Counted from the first letter of the stretch, positions 1 through 10,684 are shown. The stretch: DNA of 64,000 nucleotides from Pseudotabrizicola algicola (GCF_010915705.1 NZ_JAAIKE010000001.1:62001-126000), one strand, 5' to 3'. A program made the numbers and translations. Notes: generated from the sequence alone by a model not told the origin.

Positions 1-21
1 TGCTGCGTCCTGCAATGACAA

Positions 22-47
22 AGGCCCCGGAAGGCTATCCGGGGCCT
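22..47 (-). terminator. Terminator hairpin downstream of tyrS
   Basis: A GGCCCCGG/CCGGGGCC stem with an 8-nt loop lies 22 bases beyond the tyrS stop. Read on the minus strand it is followed by TTT, the layout of a weak intrinsic terminator for tyrS. Confidence 0.7.
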
Positions 48-68
48 GTGATGCATTCAAGGCGGCGC

Positions 69-1319
69 TTAGCCCAAGGTCACCAGAGCGTGACGTTTCT
101 TTCCGGCGGTCAGCTTCAGCGGTTCGGCCAGATCACCCGCGCCATAGCGCAGCCCGCTGTCGGTCACGATGTCATCATTCACCCGCGCGCCGCCTTCCGC
201 GATCAGCCGCTTGGCATCCTTGCCGCTGGCCGACAATCCGGCACGGACGAAAAGCTGCACGATGCCGATGCCCTCCGATACTTCTTCGGGCGACAGGGTG
301 ACGGTGGGCAGATCGTCCCCGATGCCGCCCTTCTCGAACACCTCGCGCGCGGTGGCTTCGGCGGCCTGCGCAGCTTCGGCCCCGTGCAGAAGCGTGGTCA
401 CCTCATTGGCGAGGATGATCTTGGCGGCGTTGATCTCGGACCCTTGCAGCGCGCCGAGGCGGTCACATTCCTCGATCGGCAGTTCGGTAAACAGCTTGAG
501 GAAGCGGCCCACATCGGCATCGGTCGAATTGCGCCAGAACTGCCAGAATTCGTAGGGCGAGAGCATCGCGCCATTGAGCCAGACCGCGCCATTGGCCGAC
601 TTGCCCATCTTGCGCCCGTCGGATGTCGTCAAGAGCGGCGTTGTCAGGCCGTAAACCTCATGATCCACCACACGGCGCGTCAGGTCCACACCGTTGACGA
701 TATTGCCCCATTGATCGGACCCGCCCATTTGCAACAGGCAACCATAGCGGCGGTTGAGCTCGAGGAAATCGTAGGCTTGCAAGATCATGTAATTGAATTC
801 GAGGAAGGACAGCGATTGCTCGCGATCCAGCCGGGATTTCACGGAGTCAAAGGACAGCATCCGGTTGACGCTGAAATGCCGCCCGATGTCGCGCAGGAAT
901 TCAAGGTAGTTCAGATGGTCGAGCCATTCGGCGTTGTTGAGCATGATGGCATCGGTTTCCCCGTCACCATAGGCGAGGTAGCGGGCGAACACCTGTTTCA
1001 TTCCGGAGATGTTCTCGTCGATCTTTTCCGGCGTGAGCAAGGGCCGTTCTTCGGCACGGAAGGACGGATCGCCCACCTTTGTGGTGCCACCCCCCATCAG
1101 GGTGATCGGCTTGTGCCCGCACTTCTGCAACCAGCGCAGGACCATGATGTTCAGAAGGTGGCCGACATGCAGCGAGGCCGCCGTGGCATCATAGCCGATA
1201 TAGGCTGGCACGACTCCCTTCAGAAACGCCTCGTCCAGCGCCTGATAATCCGTGCAATCGGCCAGGAAGCCACGGGTCATCATCACGCGCATGAAGTCTG
1301 ATTTCGGATGGTAGGTCAT
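69..1319 (-). CDS. tyrS: Tyrosyl-tRNA synthetase
   Basis: This cytoplasmic class I aminoacyl-tRNA synthetase charges tRNA-Tyr with tyrosine using ATP. The 416-residue protein has the normal TyrRS length. It shows the HIGH-type signature as HVGH near residue 52, the tyrosine-site region around GGSDQWGN, the KMSKS loop as KMGKS, and a C-terminal S4 RNA-binding domain ([12 protein letters not shown]...). It is transcribed divergently from anmK across about 55 bases, and a terminator hairpin lies just downstream. Nothing looks unusual and the assignment is secure. Confidence 0.97.
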   Translation of the reverse strand: MTYHPKSDFMRVMMTRGFLADCTDYQALDEAFLKGVVPAYIGYDATAASLHVGHLLNIMVLRWLQKCGHKPITLMGGGTTKVGDPSFRAEERPLLTPEKIDENISGMKQVFARYLAYGDGETDAIMLNNAEWLDHLNYLEFLRDIGRHFSVNRMLSFDSVKSRLDREQSLSFLEFNYMILQAYDFLELNRRYGCLLQMGGSDQWGNIVNGVDLTRRVVDHEVYGLTTPLLTTSDGRKMGKSANGAVWLNGAMLSPYEFWQFWRNSTDADVGRFLKLFTELPIEECDRLGALQGSEINAAKIILANEVTTLLHGAEAAQAAEATAREVFEKGGIGDDLPTVTLSPEEVSEGIGIVQLFVRAGLSASGKDAKRLIAEGGARVNDDIVTDSGLRYGAGDLAEPLKLTAGKKRHALVTLG

Positions 1320-1375
1320 TGCGTCCTCGTGTCATACTTGCGGGCGGTATAGCGGTGTGGGGGGCGCAAGGGAAG

Positions 1376-2470
1376 ATGCGAGCTTCGGAGGCGATCTGGG
1401 CTTTGGGCGCGATGTCTGGCACCTCGCTTGACGGGGTGGATGCGGCAATGGTGATGACCGATGGCTACAGCCTGTCAGGCTTTGGCCCCGACGCCTATCG
1501 CCCCTACAGCGCGGACGAGCGCGCGGTGATCCGCCGCGCCTTTGGGCTCTGGCCCGGAGATGAGGGCGTAGAGGCCGCGGCAGAAGTGGTCGAGGCTGCC
1601 CATGCCGAGGTGCTGTCGCGGTTTTCGGGTGTCGATGTGGTTGGTTTTCATGGCCAGACTCTGGCGCATGATCCGCGCGGGCGCGGCACGCATCAGGCGG
1701 GCAATGGCGCGCTGCTTGCCGAAGTGCTGGGTGTTCCGGTGGTCTGGGATTTCCGGAGCACCGATGTGCGGATGGGCGGGCAGGGCGCGCCGCTGGCCCC
1801 GTTCTTCCACCATGCCTGCGCGCGCTTTGCCGGGTTGGAGCATCCGGTGGCCTTTCTCAACCTCGGCGGTGTGGGCAATCTGACATGGGTTGACCCGCGC
1901 GTGACCCGCCCCGAGGCCGCAGGTGCTTTGCTGGCCTTTGACACGGGGCCTGCCAATGCGCCGCTCAATGATCTGATGCTGGAACGGCGCGGCGCGGCGC
2001 ACGATGAAGGCGGGGCCTTGGCACTGGCGGGCACCGTGGACGAGGGGGTGGTAAGCGGCTTTCTGGCGCATGCCTATTTCCACAAGATGCCACCCAAATC
2101 TCTGGACCGAAACGACTTTCCGGCCCTGCTGCCTGCGGTGGCAAATCTGGGCGATGCCGATGCCGCCGCCACATTGGTCGCCTGCGCAGCCGCCGCCGTC
2201 GCGCGCGGGGCCGAGCATTTTCCACAGCCCGTGGGACGGGTGCTGGTCTGCGGGGGCGGGCGGCACAACGGCGCGATGATGGCGGCGCTGTCGGCCCGCA
2301 TGGGCGCGCCGGTCGAGCCGGTGGAGGCGATCGGGTTGAATGGCGACATGCTCGAGGCGCAGGCCTTTGCCTACCTCGCCGTAAGGGTCATGCGCGGACT
2401 GCCCACCAGCGCCCCCGCAACCACGGGGGTTGCAGCGGCAGTGGGCGGCGGCCAGATCAGCCGACCCTGA
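1376..2470 (+). CDS. anmK: Anhydro-N-acetylmuramic acid kinase
   Basis: AnmK phosphorylates and opens 1,6-anhydro-MurNAc to MurNAc-6-phosphate in cytoplasmic peptidoglycan recycling. The family motifs [21 protein letters not shown] and FDTGPAN are visible in order. I place the start at the ATG at 1376, preceded by a purine-rich AAGGGAAG, giving 364 aa, the usual family length. An in-frame ATG at 1319 would add 19 unlike residues and would overlap the tyrS start codon, so it is rejected. The gene converges on the AlkD-like gene. Confidence 0.95.
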   Translation: MRASEAIWALGAMSGTSLDGVDAAMVMTDGYSLSGFGPDAYRPYSADERAVIRRAFGLWPGDEGVEAAAEVVEAAHAEVLSRFSGVDVVGFHGQTLAHDPRGRGTHQAGNGALLAEVLGVPVVWDFRSTDVRMGGQGAPLAPFFHHACARFAGLEHPVAFLNLGGVGNLTWVDPRVTRPEAAGALLAFDTGPANAPLNDLMLERRGAAHDEGGALALAGTVDEGVVSGFLAHAYFHKMPPKSLDRNDFPALLPAVANLGDADAAATLVACAAAAVARGAEHFPQPVGRVLVCGGGRHNGAMMAALSARMGAPVEPVEAIGLNGDMLEAQAFAYLAVRVMRGLPTSAPATTGVAAAVGGGQISRP

Positions 2471-2531
2471 TCGCGCGGCGATCCGACGGGCAAGCGCCTA
2501 TGCGGCGCGCGGTGGCAGCTGCGCCGGGCGG

Positions 2532-3242
2532 CTAGTCGTCACCCAGCGGCAGTTCGGGCAGGCGGCGCGCGGCCTCCTTGCGGGCAAAGCTCTTGAGGCC
2601 CAGACCGGGGCCATCCATGAATTCGGCGGCGCGCGCAGGGTCATGTTTGGCCAGCGTATCGATCCAGTCTGCAATCGCTTTCTGGATGAACCAGTTGCGG
2701 TCGGAGACCATATGCTCTGCCCAGATCAGTCCGGTTTCGCGGATATCGTATTCCCTGTCTTTCAGGTTGTTCATCTTGGCGAAGGGCAGCAGCATCTGCA
2801 GGGCCGCGCGCCGCGCCCAGAGATTTTCGCTTCCCACCCAAGGCTCGAGATCGCCGATACGGTCAGGCTCTGCCACCACGCGCTTTTGCCCCGCGGTGGT
2901 GACCAGATCGGCCAAGGCCCAGACATCCAGTTCTTCGACCCACATGCAGATCACCGTCCAGGCGCGGGCATCCGGGCGGATGCGCGCCTGCGTCAGCAAC
3001 TTGGCGGCGGCGACGCGGGCATCGTGCACATTGGTGTTCCACAGGCCTTCGGCCAGCGACACCCGGCCTTCGACCGACAGGTCGGCGCGCCATTCGGCGA
3101 CCAATGCGTCGATTTGCGCCGGCGTCAGGCCAAGATAGCGGCGGCCGGACTCCTCGGGCGCCTTGTGATAGGCGGCGGCTTCGGCGGCGCGGGCGGGGTC
3201 GGCCTGAGCCTCCAGCAGTTCAAGGGCCTGGTAGGGGGTCAT
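2532..3242 (-). CDS. DNA alkylation repair (AlkD-like) protein
   Basis: This 236-residue alpha-helical protein resembles the AlkC/AlkD family of HEAT-like-repeat DNA glycosylases, which remove N3- and N7-alkylated bases. Family-like features are the stretch WNTNVHDAR, the tract AWTVICMWVEELDVWALADLV, and the C-terminal NWFIQKAIADW followed by a Lys/Arg-rich helix. These are typical of the shorter alphaproteobacterial members annotated as DNA alkylation repair proteins. Glycosylase activity is inferred from family membership, since the catalytic residues could not be aligned by eye. Confidence 0.8.
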   Translation of the reverse strand: MTPYQALELLEAQADPARAAEAAAYHKAPEESGRRYLGLTPAQIDALVAEWRADLSVEGRVSLAEGLWNTNVHDARVAAAKLLTQARIRPDARAWTVICMWVEELDVWALADLVTTAGQKRVVAEPDRIGDLEPWVGSENLWARRAALQMLLPFAKMNNLKDREYDIRETGLIWAEHMVSDRNWFIQKAIADWIDTLAKHDPARAAEFMDGPGLGLKSFARKEAARRLPELPLGDD

Positions 3243-3291
3243 AGAACCGCACCCGAAGTTTCGTCTTTCACCATCAACCCCTTTGTCCGCG

Positions 3292-3813
3292 TCAGCCGCG
3301 TATTTCGAACCGCACAGACCCTACCGGAAAACCCGCCCGGGAGACAACCGCATCATTTACGATCACCCCGTCGTCACGCAGATAGATCACATCCGCAAAG
3401 CCGAGCCGGGTGACGCCCGAGGGGGATCTGAAATCGGCGGTGTAGGTCAGGCGCACCTCGCCGTTTTCTTCGACGACGCTGGCCGTCCCCACTGTATCTT
3501 CGCGCCGTCCGGTCCACAGGCCGGGCCCGCTGCGGTCAAACACCCATGTGAGCCGGTCGGTCTGGCCGTCGTCATAGACAAAATCCTCGACCACCGTCAG
3601 CCTTTGCCCGCCGCGTGACAGCCGGCCATCCAGCCGCGCATCGAAGCGGCGCTCATCCCCCGTCAGCCAGACGCGGAAGACGCCCTGACCGCGCTTTTGC
3701 CCGACAAAGGCGGCGTCGAGCGTTACGGGCCGGGTGGCCACGGTGGGCGAGGCTGGAACAGAGGCGCAACCGCCAAGGGCGGCGGCGCCAATGAGAAAGG
3801 ATCGGCGGTGCAT
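3292..3813 (-). CDS. DUF3833-type lipoprotein with Tat-like signal
   Basis: This 173-residue exported protein is of unknown function. The N-terminus MHRRSFLIGAAALGGC combines a twin-arginine motif (RRSFL) with a lipobox (LGGC), so Tat export and lipid anchoring are predicted. The body is a beta-rich fold with the pattern GQRLTVVEDFVYDDGQTDRLTW, which matches what I know of the DUF3833 family. It lies 48 bases downstream of the glmS stop on the same strand and may be read through from it. Confidence 0.75.
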   Translation of the reverse strand: MHRRSFLIGAAALGGCASVPASPTVATRPVTLDAAFVGQKRGQGVFRVWLTGDERRFDARLDGRLSRGGQRLTVVEDFVYDDGQTDRLTWVFDRSGPGLWTGRREDTVGTASVVEENGEVRLTYTADFRSPSGVTRLGFADVIYLRDDGVIVNDAVVSRAGFPVGSVRFEIRG

Positions 3814-3861
3814 GACACTCTCCGTAGCGGGGTTTTGTCCTGCGCCGTCAGATAGGCCGCA

Positions 3862-5685
3862 TCACTCCACAGTCACGGATTTCGCCAGATTGCGCGGCTG
3901 GTCCACATCGGTGCCTTTGGCAATGGCGGTGTGATAGGCCAGAAGCTGCGCCGGAACAGCGTAGAGGATCGGCGCAAAGATCGTATTGGCAACGGGCATC
4001 GCCAGCTTTGCCCAGACGCCGCCGCCCGCCTCGGCCAGTCCCGCCGCATCCGAAATCAGAAGCACCTTGCCATGCCGCGCCATCACCTCTTGCATGTTCG
4101 ATACGGTCTTGTCGAACAGGGCGTCACGCGGTGCCAGAACGATCACCGGAACGCTGGCGTCGATCAGGGCGATGGGGCCGTGCTTGAGTTCGCCCGAAGC
4201 GTAACCTTCGGCATGTATGTAGCTGATTTCCTTGAGTTTCAGCGCGCCTTCCAGCGCCATCGGATACATGGGGCCACGCCCCAGAAACAGCACGTCCTGC
4301 GCCCGTGCCAGCTCTTCTGCCAGCTTGGCGATCTCGGCCGACAGGCCAAGCGCGTGGTTCATCAGGCCGGGAAGCGCGTGCAGCGCCTCGAGGTGGGCTG
4401 CAAGGCCTGCGCTGTCCAGCCGCCCGCGGTCGAGGCCCGCCTTGAGCGCCATCACCGCCAGCACCATCAGCTGCGAGGTGAAAGCCTTGGTCGAAGCGAC
4501 CCCCACTTCGACACCCGCCATGATCGGCAGCGTCAGGTCGGATTCGCGCGCGATGGACGAGGTGGGCACGTTCACCACCGACACAACCTTTGCCACCTGC
4601 TCGCGCGCATGGCGCAGCGCGGCAAGGGTATCTGCCGTCTCGCCGGACTGGCTGACGAAAATCGCCCATTGCGCGGGCGAAAGGGGCGGTTCGCGATAGC
4701 GGAACTCCGAGGCGATATCGATGTCGCAGGGCAGGCCGGCGATGCTTTCGAACCAGTATTTCGCCACATGGCAGGCATAGGATGCGGTGCCGCAAGCGAC
4801 CAGAACGACACGGTCGACCCCTGTGAAATCGACGGCGGGCGGCAGGTGCAGGGCGGGGTTTGCCCCGCCCGTGGTGTAGTGGCGCAGCCCGTCGGCCAGC
4901 ACCACCGGCTGCTCGGCGATTTCCTTGGCCATGAAATGCTTGTAGCCCGCCTTTTCGATCCGCGCCGCATCCAGCGGAATGCGGGCCTCGGCGCGGTTCG
5001 CGCGGCGATCCTCGGCATCGAAAATCTCGGCTCCTGCCCGCGTGATGACCGCCCAGTCGCCTTCTTCCAGATAGGTCACGCGGTCGGTCATCGGGGCGAG
5101 GGCAATGGCATCGGAGCCGACGAACATCTCGCCTGTTCCGTGTCCGATCGCCAAGGGGCTGCCCTTGCGTGCGGCGACCAGCAGGTCCGCCTCGCCATCG
5201 AACAGGAAGCACAGCGCAAAGGCCCCGTGAAGCCGCTTGAGCGTCTGGCGCGCGGCATCGACCGGGCCTGCGCCGCCATCCATCGCCTGCTGCACCAGCA
5301 GCGCGACGGTTTCGGTATCGGTCTGGCTTTCCTGCGCGTAGCCTGCGGCGGCGAGTTCCTCGCGCAATTCGCGGAAATTCTCGATGATGCCGTTATGAAC
5401 CACGGCGACAGGACCGGCCTTGTGCGGATGGGCATTGACGACAGTTGCTGCCCCGTGCGTCGCCCAGCGGGTGTGGCCGATGCCCGCCTTGCCCGGCAGC
5501 GGGTCATGCACCAAGAGGTCCGACAGATTGACGAGTTTTCCAACGGCCCGCCGCCGGTCCAGCCGCCCTGCGTTTACCGTTGCGATGCCCGCAGAGTCAT
5601 AGCCGCGATATTCCAGACGCTTGAGCGCCTCGACCAGCAGGGGGGCAACTTCATGATTGCCCAGAACGCCAACAATGCCACACAT
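3862..5685 (-). CDS. glmS: Glutamine--fructose-6-phosphate aminotransferase (isomerizing)
   Basis: GlmS makes glucosamine-6-phosphate from fructose-6-phosphate and glutamine, the first step to UDP-GlcNAc. The start is set by the catalytic cysteine: Cys2 must become N-terminal after Met removal, so translation begins at MCGIVGVLG (5685) and not 16 codons upstream. The 607-residue protein has an N-terminal Ntn amidotransferase domain, two SIS sugar-isomerase domains (SQSGETADT in the first, LFLGRG in the second), and the conserved C-terminus DQPRNLAKSVTVE. It follows glmU, the last enzyme of the same pathway. Confidence 0.97.
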   Translation of the reverse strand: MCGIVGVLGNHEVAPLLVEALKRLEYRGYDSAGIATVNAGRLDRRRAVGKLVNLSDLLVHDPLPGKAGIGHTRWATHGAATVVNAHPHKAGPVAVVHNGIIENFRELREELAAAGYAQESQTDTETVALLVQQAMDGGAGPVDAARQTLKRLHGAFALCFLFDGEADLLVAARKGSPLAIGHGTGEMFVGSDAIALAPMTDRVTYLEEGDWAVITRAGAEIFDAEDRRANRAEARIPLDAARIEKAGYKHFMAKEIAEQPVVLADGLRHYTTGGANPALHLPPAVDFTGVDRVVLVACGTASYACHVAKYWFESIAGLPCDIDIASEFRYREPPLSPAQWAIFVSQSGETADTLAALRHAREQVAKVVSVVNVPTSSIARESDLTLPIMAGVEVGVASTKAFTSQLMVLAVMALKAGLDRGRLDSAGLAAHLEALHALPGLMNHALGLSAEIAKLAEELARAQDVLFLGRGPMYPMALEGALKLKEISYIHAEGYASGELKHGPIALIDASVPVIVLAPRDALFDKTVSNMQEVMARHGKVLLISDAAGLAEAGGGVWAKLAMPVANTIFAPILYAVPAQLLAYHTAIAKGTDVDQPRNLAKSVTVE

Positions 5686-5718
5686 GGAACAGGTCCTTTT
5701 GAGTTCGGGGGCAGAAAA

Positions 5719-5774
5719 GCGGGGGTTTTGCACCCCCGCACCCCCGCAGGATATTTAGGAACAGATGAAAAAGG
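5719..5774 (+). repeat. Dispersed repeat copy A (glmU-glmS spacer)
   Basis: A GCGGGGG/CCCCCGC hairpin (5719-5739) is followed by the core GGATATTTAGGAACAGATGA (5749-5768) and a short A/G-rich tail. It ends exactly at the glmU stop codon. Four related copies occur at 27780, 35870, 49717 and 53590. Confidence 0.65.
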
Positions 5775-7118
5775 TCACTTGCGGCTGGCCTTGAGCTTCA
5801 GCAGGTGCTCGCGCAGGCGGGTGGCAAGGCCGGGTTTGTTGACCTGGCGGGCGCGCGCAAGTGCGATCGCTTCGGCCGGCACGTCCTCGGTGATGACCGA
5901 CCCGGAAGCAGTGAGCGCGTTGTCCCCCACAGTGACCGGTGCGACCAGCATGGTGTCGGAGCCGATGAAGGCGTTCTTGCCGATGCGGGTGCGGTGTTTC
6001 ATCACGCCGTCATAATTGCAGGTGACAGTGCCCGCGCCGATGTTGGTGAATTCGCCCACATCGGCATCGCCGATATAGGTCAGGTGGCCGACTTTCACGC
6101 CTTCGTCCAGAATGGCGTTCTTGATCTCGACGAAATTGCCGACATGCACATCTTCGGCAAGCTCGGCACCCGGACGCAGGCGGGCGAAGGGGCCGACGGT
6201 GGCGCCGCGGCTGATGTGGCAGCCTTCCAGATGGCAGAACCCCTTGATCTCGGCGCCGGATTCCACCGTGACGCCGGGACCGAAGATCACGCAGGGGCCG
6301 ATGATGGAATCGCGCCCCACCACCGTATCCAGACCGAAGAAAACCGTTTCCGGTGCGGTCAGGGTGACGCCGTTCTCAAGCGCTTCGGCGCGCGCGCGGG
6401 TTTGAAAGGCGCGTTCCGCCTCGGCCAGTTGCGTGCGGGTGTTGACGCCAAGAGTTTCATCTTCGGGGCAGATCACCACACCTGCCGACAGGCCGCGCTT
6501 GCGCGCCAGTTCCGGAAGGTCGGTCAGATAGTATTCTCCGGCAGCATTGGCATTGCCGACCTCGGCCACAAGGCTGAACATCAGTTTGGCATCGGCGCAG
6601 ATCACGCCGGAATTGCACAGGGTCAGCGCGCGTTCTTCTTCCGAGGCATCCTTGTATTCGACGATCTTGAGCAGGCTGTCGCCATCGGTCACCAGACGCC
6701 CGTAGCGCCCCGGATCGGCAGCGTGAAACCCGAGCACCACAACCGCATGCCGGGCGCGGGCGGCCTGCATGGCTTCCAGTGTTTCGGGCCGCACGAGGGG
6801 GGTATCGCCATAGAGGACGATCACATCACCCGTGGCATCGGCCAGCAGGGGGGCTGCCTGGGCAACCGCATGGGCGGTTCCCTTCTGTTCGGCCTGCACC
6901 ACGGTCAGGGCGTCTTCGTCGAAGGCCAGCGCAGCCCGCGTCACCGCTTCGGAACCATGTCCCGTCACCACCACGACCCGTTCCGGCCCGAGGCTGCGTC
7001 CGGCCTGCATGGCGTGGTGCAACAGGGGGCTGCCTGCCAGAAGGTGCAGCACCTTGGGCAGGTCGGAGTTCATCCGCGTGCCTTGCCCTGCTGCCAGAAT
7101 GACCAAAGATACCGGCAT
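5775..7118 (-). CDS. glmU: Bifunctional UDP-GlcNAc pyrophosphorylase / GlcN-1-P acetyltransferase
   Basis: GlmU acetylates glucosamine-1-phosphate and then uridylylates it, yielding UDP-GlcNAc for peptidoglycan and LPS. The N-terminal nucleotidyltransferase domain opens with LAAGQGTRM, and the C-terminal half is a left-handed beta-helix of hexapeptide repeats (VGPFARLRPGAELAEDVHVGNFVEIKN). I choose the ATG at 7118, which follows a GGAAAGGGG ribosome-binding site; the ATG five codons earlier lacks one. The protein is 447 aa, normal for the family. It is divergent from the phosphatase gene and upstream of glmS. Confidence 0.96.
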   Translation of the reverse strand: MPVSLVILAAGQGTRMNSDLPKVLHLLAGSPLLHHAMQAGRSLGPERVVVVTGHGSEAVTRAALAFDEDALTVVQAEQKGTAHAVAQAAPLLADATGDVIVLYGDTPLVRPETLEAMQAARARHAVVVLGFHAADPGRYGRLVTDGDSLLKIVEYKDASEEERALTLCNSGVICADAKLMFSLVAEVGNANAAGEYYLTDLPELARKRGLSAGVVICPEDETLGVNTRTQLAEAERAFQTRARAEALENGVTLTAPETVFFGLDTVVGRDSIIGPCVIFGPGVTVESGAEIKGFCHLEGCHISRGATVGPFARLRPGAELAEDVHVGNFVEIKNAILDEGVKVGHLTYIGDADVGEFTNIGAGTVTCNYDGVMKHRTRIGKNAFIGSDTMLVAPVTVGDNALTASGSVITEDVPAEAIALARARQVNKPGLATRLREHLLKLKASRK

Positions 7119-7145
7119 GCTGCCCCTTTCCATCTTGTCGCCCCC

Positions 7146-7173
7146 GTTTTACTTAAGGCGCATCGGGCCGCAA
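7146..7173 (-). promoter_or_regulatory. Candidate glmU promoter
   Basis: On the minus strand TTGCGG (7173-7168) and TAAAAC (7151-7146) are 16 bases apart, just upstream of glmU. The match to the sigma-70 consensus is partial, so this is only a candidate. Confidence 0.25.
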
Positions 7174-7204
7174 GAGCCGTGTTCCTCACGCAAGGTTACA
7201 ATCG

Positions 7205-7864
7205 ATGCGCACCGTGGTTTTCGATCTGGACGGCACCCTCGCAGACACCAGCGCCGATCTTCTGGCGGCGGCAAATGCCTGTTTTCGCGGGCTGGGGCAC
7301 GGCGATCTGCTCGGGCCGGGCGATGCGCTGACCGCGTTTCACGGCGGGCGGGCGATGCTGCGACTGGGGTTTTCGCGTCTCGGGCAGGCGGATGACACCT
7401 TGATCGACGCGCAGTATCCCGTGCTGCTGGAGGCTTATGGCGCCGCCATTGCGGTGCACACGCGGCTTTATCCCGGCGTGGTCGAGGCTGTGGAAGCGCT
7501 GCGGCGTGACGGGTTTGCGGTCGCGATCTGCACGAACAAGCCTGAAGCTCTTGCGGAGGAGCTGACGTTGCGGCTGGGCATCCGGGGCCTGTTCGGCGCG
7601 CTGATCGGGGCGGATACCCTGCCAACCCGCAAGCCCGATGCCGCGCCCTATATCGCGGCGGTGGAGCAGGCGGGGGGCACACTTGGCCGCTCCTTCCTGC
7701 TCGGGGATACCGAAACGGACCGCAAGACAGGCATAGCCGCGGGGGTGCCGGTCGCATTGGTCACCTTTGGCCCCGAGGGGCGCGGCGTAGAGCGGCTGCA
7801 GCCCGACGCGCTGCTCGATCATTTCGACGATCTGCCGCAGCTTGCCGCGCGCCTTTTGCCCTAG
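7205..7864 (+). CDS. gph: Phosphoglycolate phosphatase-like HAD hydrolase
   Basis: This 219-residue HAD-superfamily hydrolase of the Gph type has motif I as FDLDGTLADT at the N-terminus, motif II as ICTNKP, and motif IV as LLGDTETDRKTG. A cap domain sits between motifs I and II. The family removes phosphate from 2-phosphoglycolate formed by DNA repair or Rubisco oxygenation. Substrates of HAD enzymes are hard to predict from sequence, so the exact substrate is inferred. Its 3' end overlaps the convergent small secreted-protein gene by 4 bases. Confidence 0.85.
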   Translation: MRTVVFDLDGTLADTSADLLAAANACFRGLGHGDLLGPGDALTAFHGGRAMLRLGFSRLGQADDTLIDAQYPVLLEAYGAAIAVHTRLYPGVVEAVEALRRDGFAVAICTNKPEALAEELTLRLGIRGLFGALIGADTLPTRKPDAAPYIAAVEQAGGTLGRSFLLGDTETDRKTGIAAGVPVALVTFGPEGRGVERLQPDALLDHFDDLPQLAARLLP

Positions 7865-8211
7865 CGGGTTTCGATAAAGGCGCGGCGGCACCAGCGCGCG
7901 GTTTCGCTGTATTCGCGCGCCAGTTGCGCCGGGGTGCGGGTGGACATGATCCAGTCAAACCGCTGCACCATCGCGCGCCTGCGCTGGTCTTCGCTGACAG
8001 GCACCTGATCGAGCATCACCAATGCGGCGCGCTGCGCGTTGTCACGGGCGTTGCGCGAAATCTCGCCCATGTCGAACAATTCGGTCGAGACGATGAAAAG
8101 CATCGCCGCGCAATGCAGCGCTTGCGCGGGGCGACCTTCGATAACGAGATCCGCCTGTGCCGGAGTGGCAAGCATGGCCGCCAGAAGGGCAGCGGCGCGA
8201 AGGTGGCGCAT
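7861..8211 (-). CDS. Small secreted protein, unknown function
   Basis: This 116-residue protein has a clear signal peptide (MRHLRAAALLAAMLATPAQA, cleavage expected after AQA) and a mature part of about 96 residues. That part is charged and helical and contains two cysteines (ALHCAAML and ARWCRRAF) that could form a periplasmic disulfide. I do not recognise a family. It converges with the phosphatase gene and is divergent from the aminotransferase gene. Confidence 0.7.
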   Translation of the reverse strand: MRHLRAAALLAAMLATPAQADLVIEGRPAQALHCAAMLFIVSTELFDMGEISRNARDNAQRAALVMLDQVPVSEDQRRRAMVQRFDWIMSTRTPAQLAREYSETARWCRRAFIETR

Positions 8212-8228
8212 GGGGGTGTTCCTTTTTT

Positions 8229-8249
8229 CTGTGGTTCACCGTGCCACAG
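8229..8249. promoter_or_regulatory. Inverted repeat between divergent genes
   Basis: CTGTGG and CCACAG flank a 9-base spacer in the short region between the secreted-protein gene and the DegT aminotransferase gene. It could be an operator, but 6-base arms can arise by chance. Confidence 0.3.
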
Positions 8250-8276
8250 TGCGGCGGCCGCGCCAACCCATTGACG

Positions 8277-9536
8277 ATGGGCGCGTTGCGCCGCATGTTC
8301 GCAGCTATGGAGAAGTTCACCGGAAGTTTCACCCAGCAAGAGTCGATCCCCGAATCCGGGATCGCGGCAGCGGTGGATATTCTGCGCAGCGGCCGATTGC
8401 ACAGGTATAACACTGCCGGGGACGAGATCGCGCAAACCCCCATGCTGGAAGAGGAATTCGCGGCCTTTACCGGAGCGCGCTATTGCCTTGCGCTGGCGTC
8501 CGGGGGCTATGCGCTGGCCACTGCCTTGCGCGCGCTTCAGGTGTGTCAGGGCGCGCCTGTCTTGACGAATGCGTTCACGCTGGCTCCGGTGCCGGGGGCG
8601 ATCGCCAGCATGGGCGCGCGGCCTGTCTTCATTGAAACGACGCCTGACCTCACCATCGATTTCGGGCATCTGGAGGTGATGGCGCGGGCGACCGGCGCGC
8701 GGGTTCTGATGCTGTCGCATATGCGCGGGCACATCTGCGATATGGATCGCCTGATGGCGCTGTGCGACGGGCTTGGCGTGCGGGTGGTGGAAGATTGCGC
8801 TCATACGATGGGGGCGTCGTGGAACGGTGTGCCATCGGGGCGGCATGGCGTGATCGGCTGCTATTCGACCCAGACCTACAAGCATATCAACTCGGGCGAG
8901 GGGGGCTTGCTGGTTACCGATGATGCAGGGCTTGCGGCACGCGCGATTCTGCTGTCGGGCAGCTATATGCTCTACTCGCGCCACCGTGCTGCGCCGCCCC
9001 CGGAGGTGTTTCAGGCGCTGCGTTTGGATGTGCCGAACGTGTCGGGACGGATGGACAATCTGCGCGCCGCCATCTTGCGCCCGCAGATCGCGCTTCTTGA
9101 AGAGCGGGCAGAGCGGTGGAATACCCTTTACCGCACGCTGGAGACGGGGCTGGCGCAGACGAACGGTCTGCGGCTGATCCCGCGGCCCGAGGCAGAGCGC
9201 TACGTTGCGTCAAGCTTTCAATTCACTCTGCCGGGGTGGGAGCCTGAACGCGTGGCGGCGCTGATCGCGCGTTGCGCCGCGCGCGGGGTCGAATTGAAAT
9301 GGTTCGGCGCGCCCGATCCGGTTGCCTTTACCAGCCGGTACGAGCATTGGCGCTATGCGATGCCCACTCCTCTGCCGCAAACCGATGCCGTGCTGGCGGG
9401 ATTGATCGACATGCGGCTTCCACTGACCTTTACGCCCGAAGACGCGGCGATGATCGCGCGCATCATCCGCGCCGAGGTGGCGGCAGTGGCGCAGGGCGAG
9501 GTTGGCCCTGCGGCGGCGCTTTTGATGGGTGACTGA
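8277..9536 (+). CDS. DegT/DnrJ/EryC1/StrS-type PLP aminotransferase
   Basis: This PLP enzyme belongs to the sugar aminotransferase/dehydratase family that modifies nucleotide-sugars for surface polysaccharides or secondary metabolites. Visible features are a substrate/PLP region ([14 protein letters not shown]), the segment [15 protein letters not shown] with the PLP-ring aspartate, and the Schiff-base lysine context [14 protein letters not shown]. No glycan genes adjoin it, so the substrate is unknown. The start is uncertain: in-frame ATGs at 8277, 8295 and 8307 lack a strong ribosome-binding site. From 8277 the protein is 419 aa. Confidence 0.85.
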   Translation: MGALRRMFAAMEKFTGSFTQQESIPESGIAAAVDILRSGRLHRYNTAGDEIAQTPMLEEEFAAFTGARYCLALASGGYALATALRALQVCQGAPVLTNAFTLAPVPGAIASMGARPVFIETTPDLTIDFGHLEVMARATGARVLMLSHMRGHICDMDRLMALCDGLGVRVVEDCAHTMGASWNGVPSGRHGVIGCYSTQTYKHINSGEGGLLVTDDAGLAARAILLSGSYMLYSRHRAAPPPEVFQALRLDVPNVSGRMDNLRAAILRPQIALLEERAERWNTLYRTLETGLAQTNGLRLIPRPEAERYVASSFQFTLPGWEPERVAALIARCAARGVELKWFGAPDPVAFTSRYEHWRYAMPTPLPQTDAVLAGLIDMRLPLTFTPEDAAMIARIIRAEVAAVAQGEVGPAAALLMGD

Positions 9537-9632
9537 AGGCGGGGCCAGGGCGGGGTTTCTGGCCTGTCCTCCGATTCTGGTGCCGCGCTGCAGCATGCGC
9601 GGGGCGCCGCAAGTCCGGACCGGCGTATTCTT

Positions 9633-9661
9633 TTGCGGCTGCGACGAAATTCAGCATATAT
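9633..9661 (+). promoter_or_regulatory. Candidate nuo operon promoter
   Basis: The 248-base gap before nuoA is the largest in this half of the window and must hold the operon promoter. TTGCGG (9633-9638), a 17-base spacer and ATATAT (9656-9661) form a plausible sigma-70 promoter. I saw no FNR or PpsR site in this gap. Confidence 0.3.
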
Positions 9662-9784
9662 CGCCGGGTGTTTTCGGTGCCCACTCCGTTGACCCCGATG
9701 GGGGAGCAGAGTAAACGGGTGGCCAAGAGTGCAAGCGGGTCGCCAGCATCCGCAGCTCGCAGTCGCCAGCCGAAGGAGCATCTC

Positions 9785-10674
<890 letters not shown>

Positions 10675-10684
10675 GGAGGAAACC

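Noticed and set aside
1319-1375. Upstream start for anmK
   Set aside because: It would overlap the tyrS start codon and add residues unlike the family; the ATG at 1376 has a purine-rich site and gives normal length.
5686-5733. N-terminal extension of GlmS
   Set aside because: The catalytic cysteine must be residue 2, which fixes the start at 5685.
3931-6015. 694-codon plus-strand open frame opposite glmS and glmU
   Set aside because: It is a shadow of two certain genes and even crosses their spacer; no domain.
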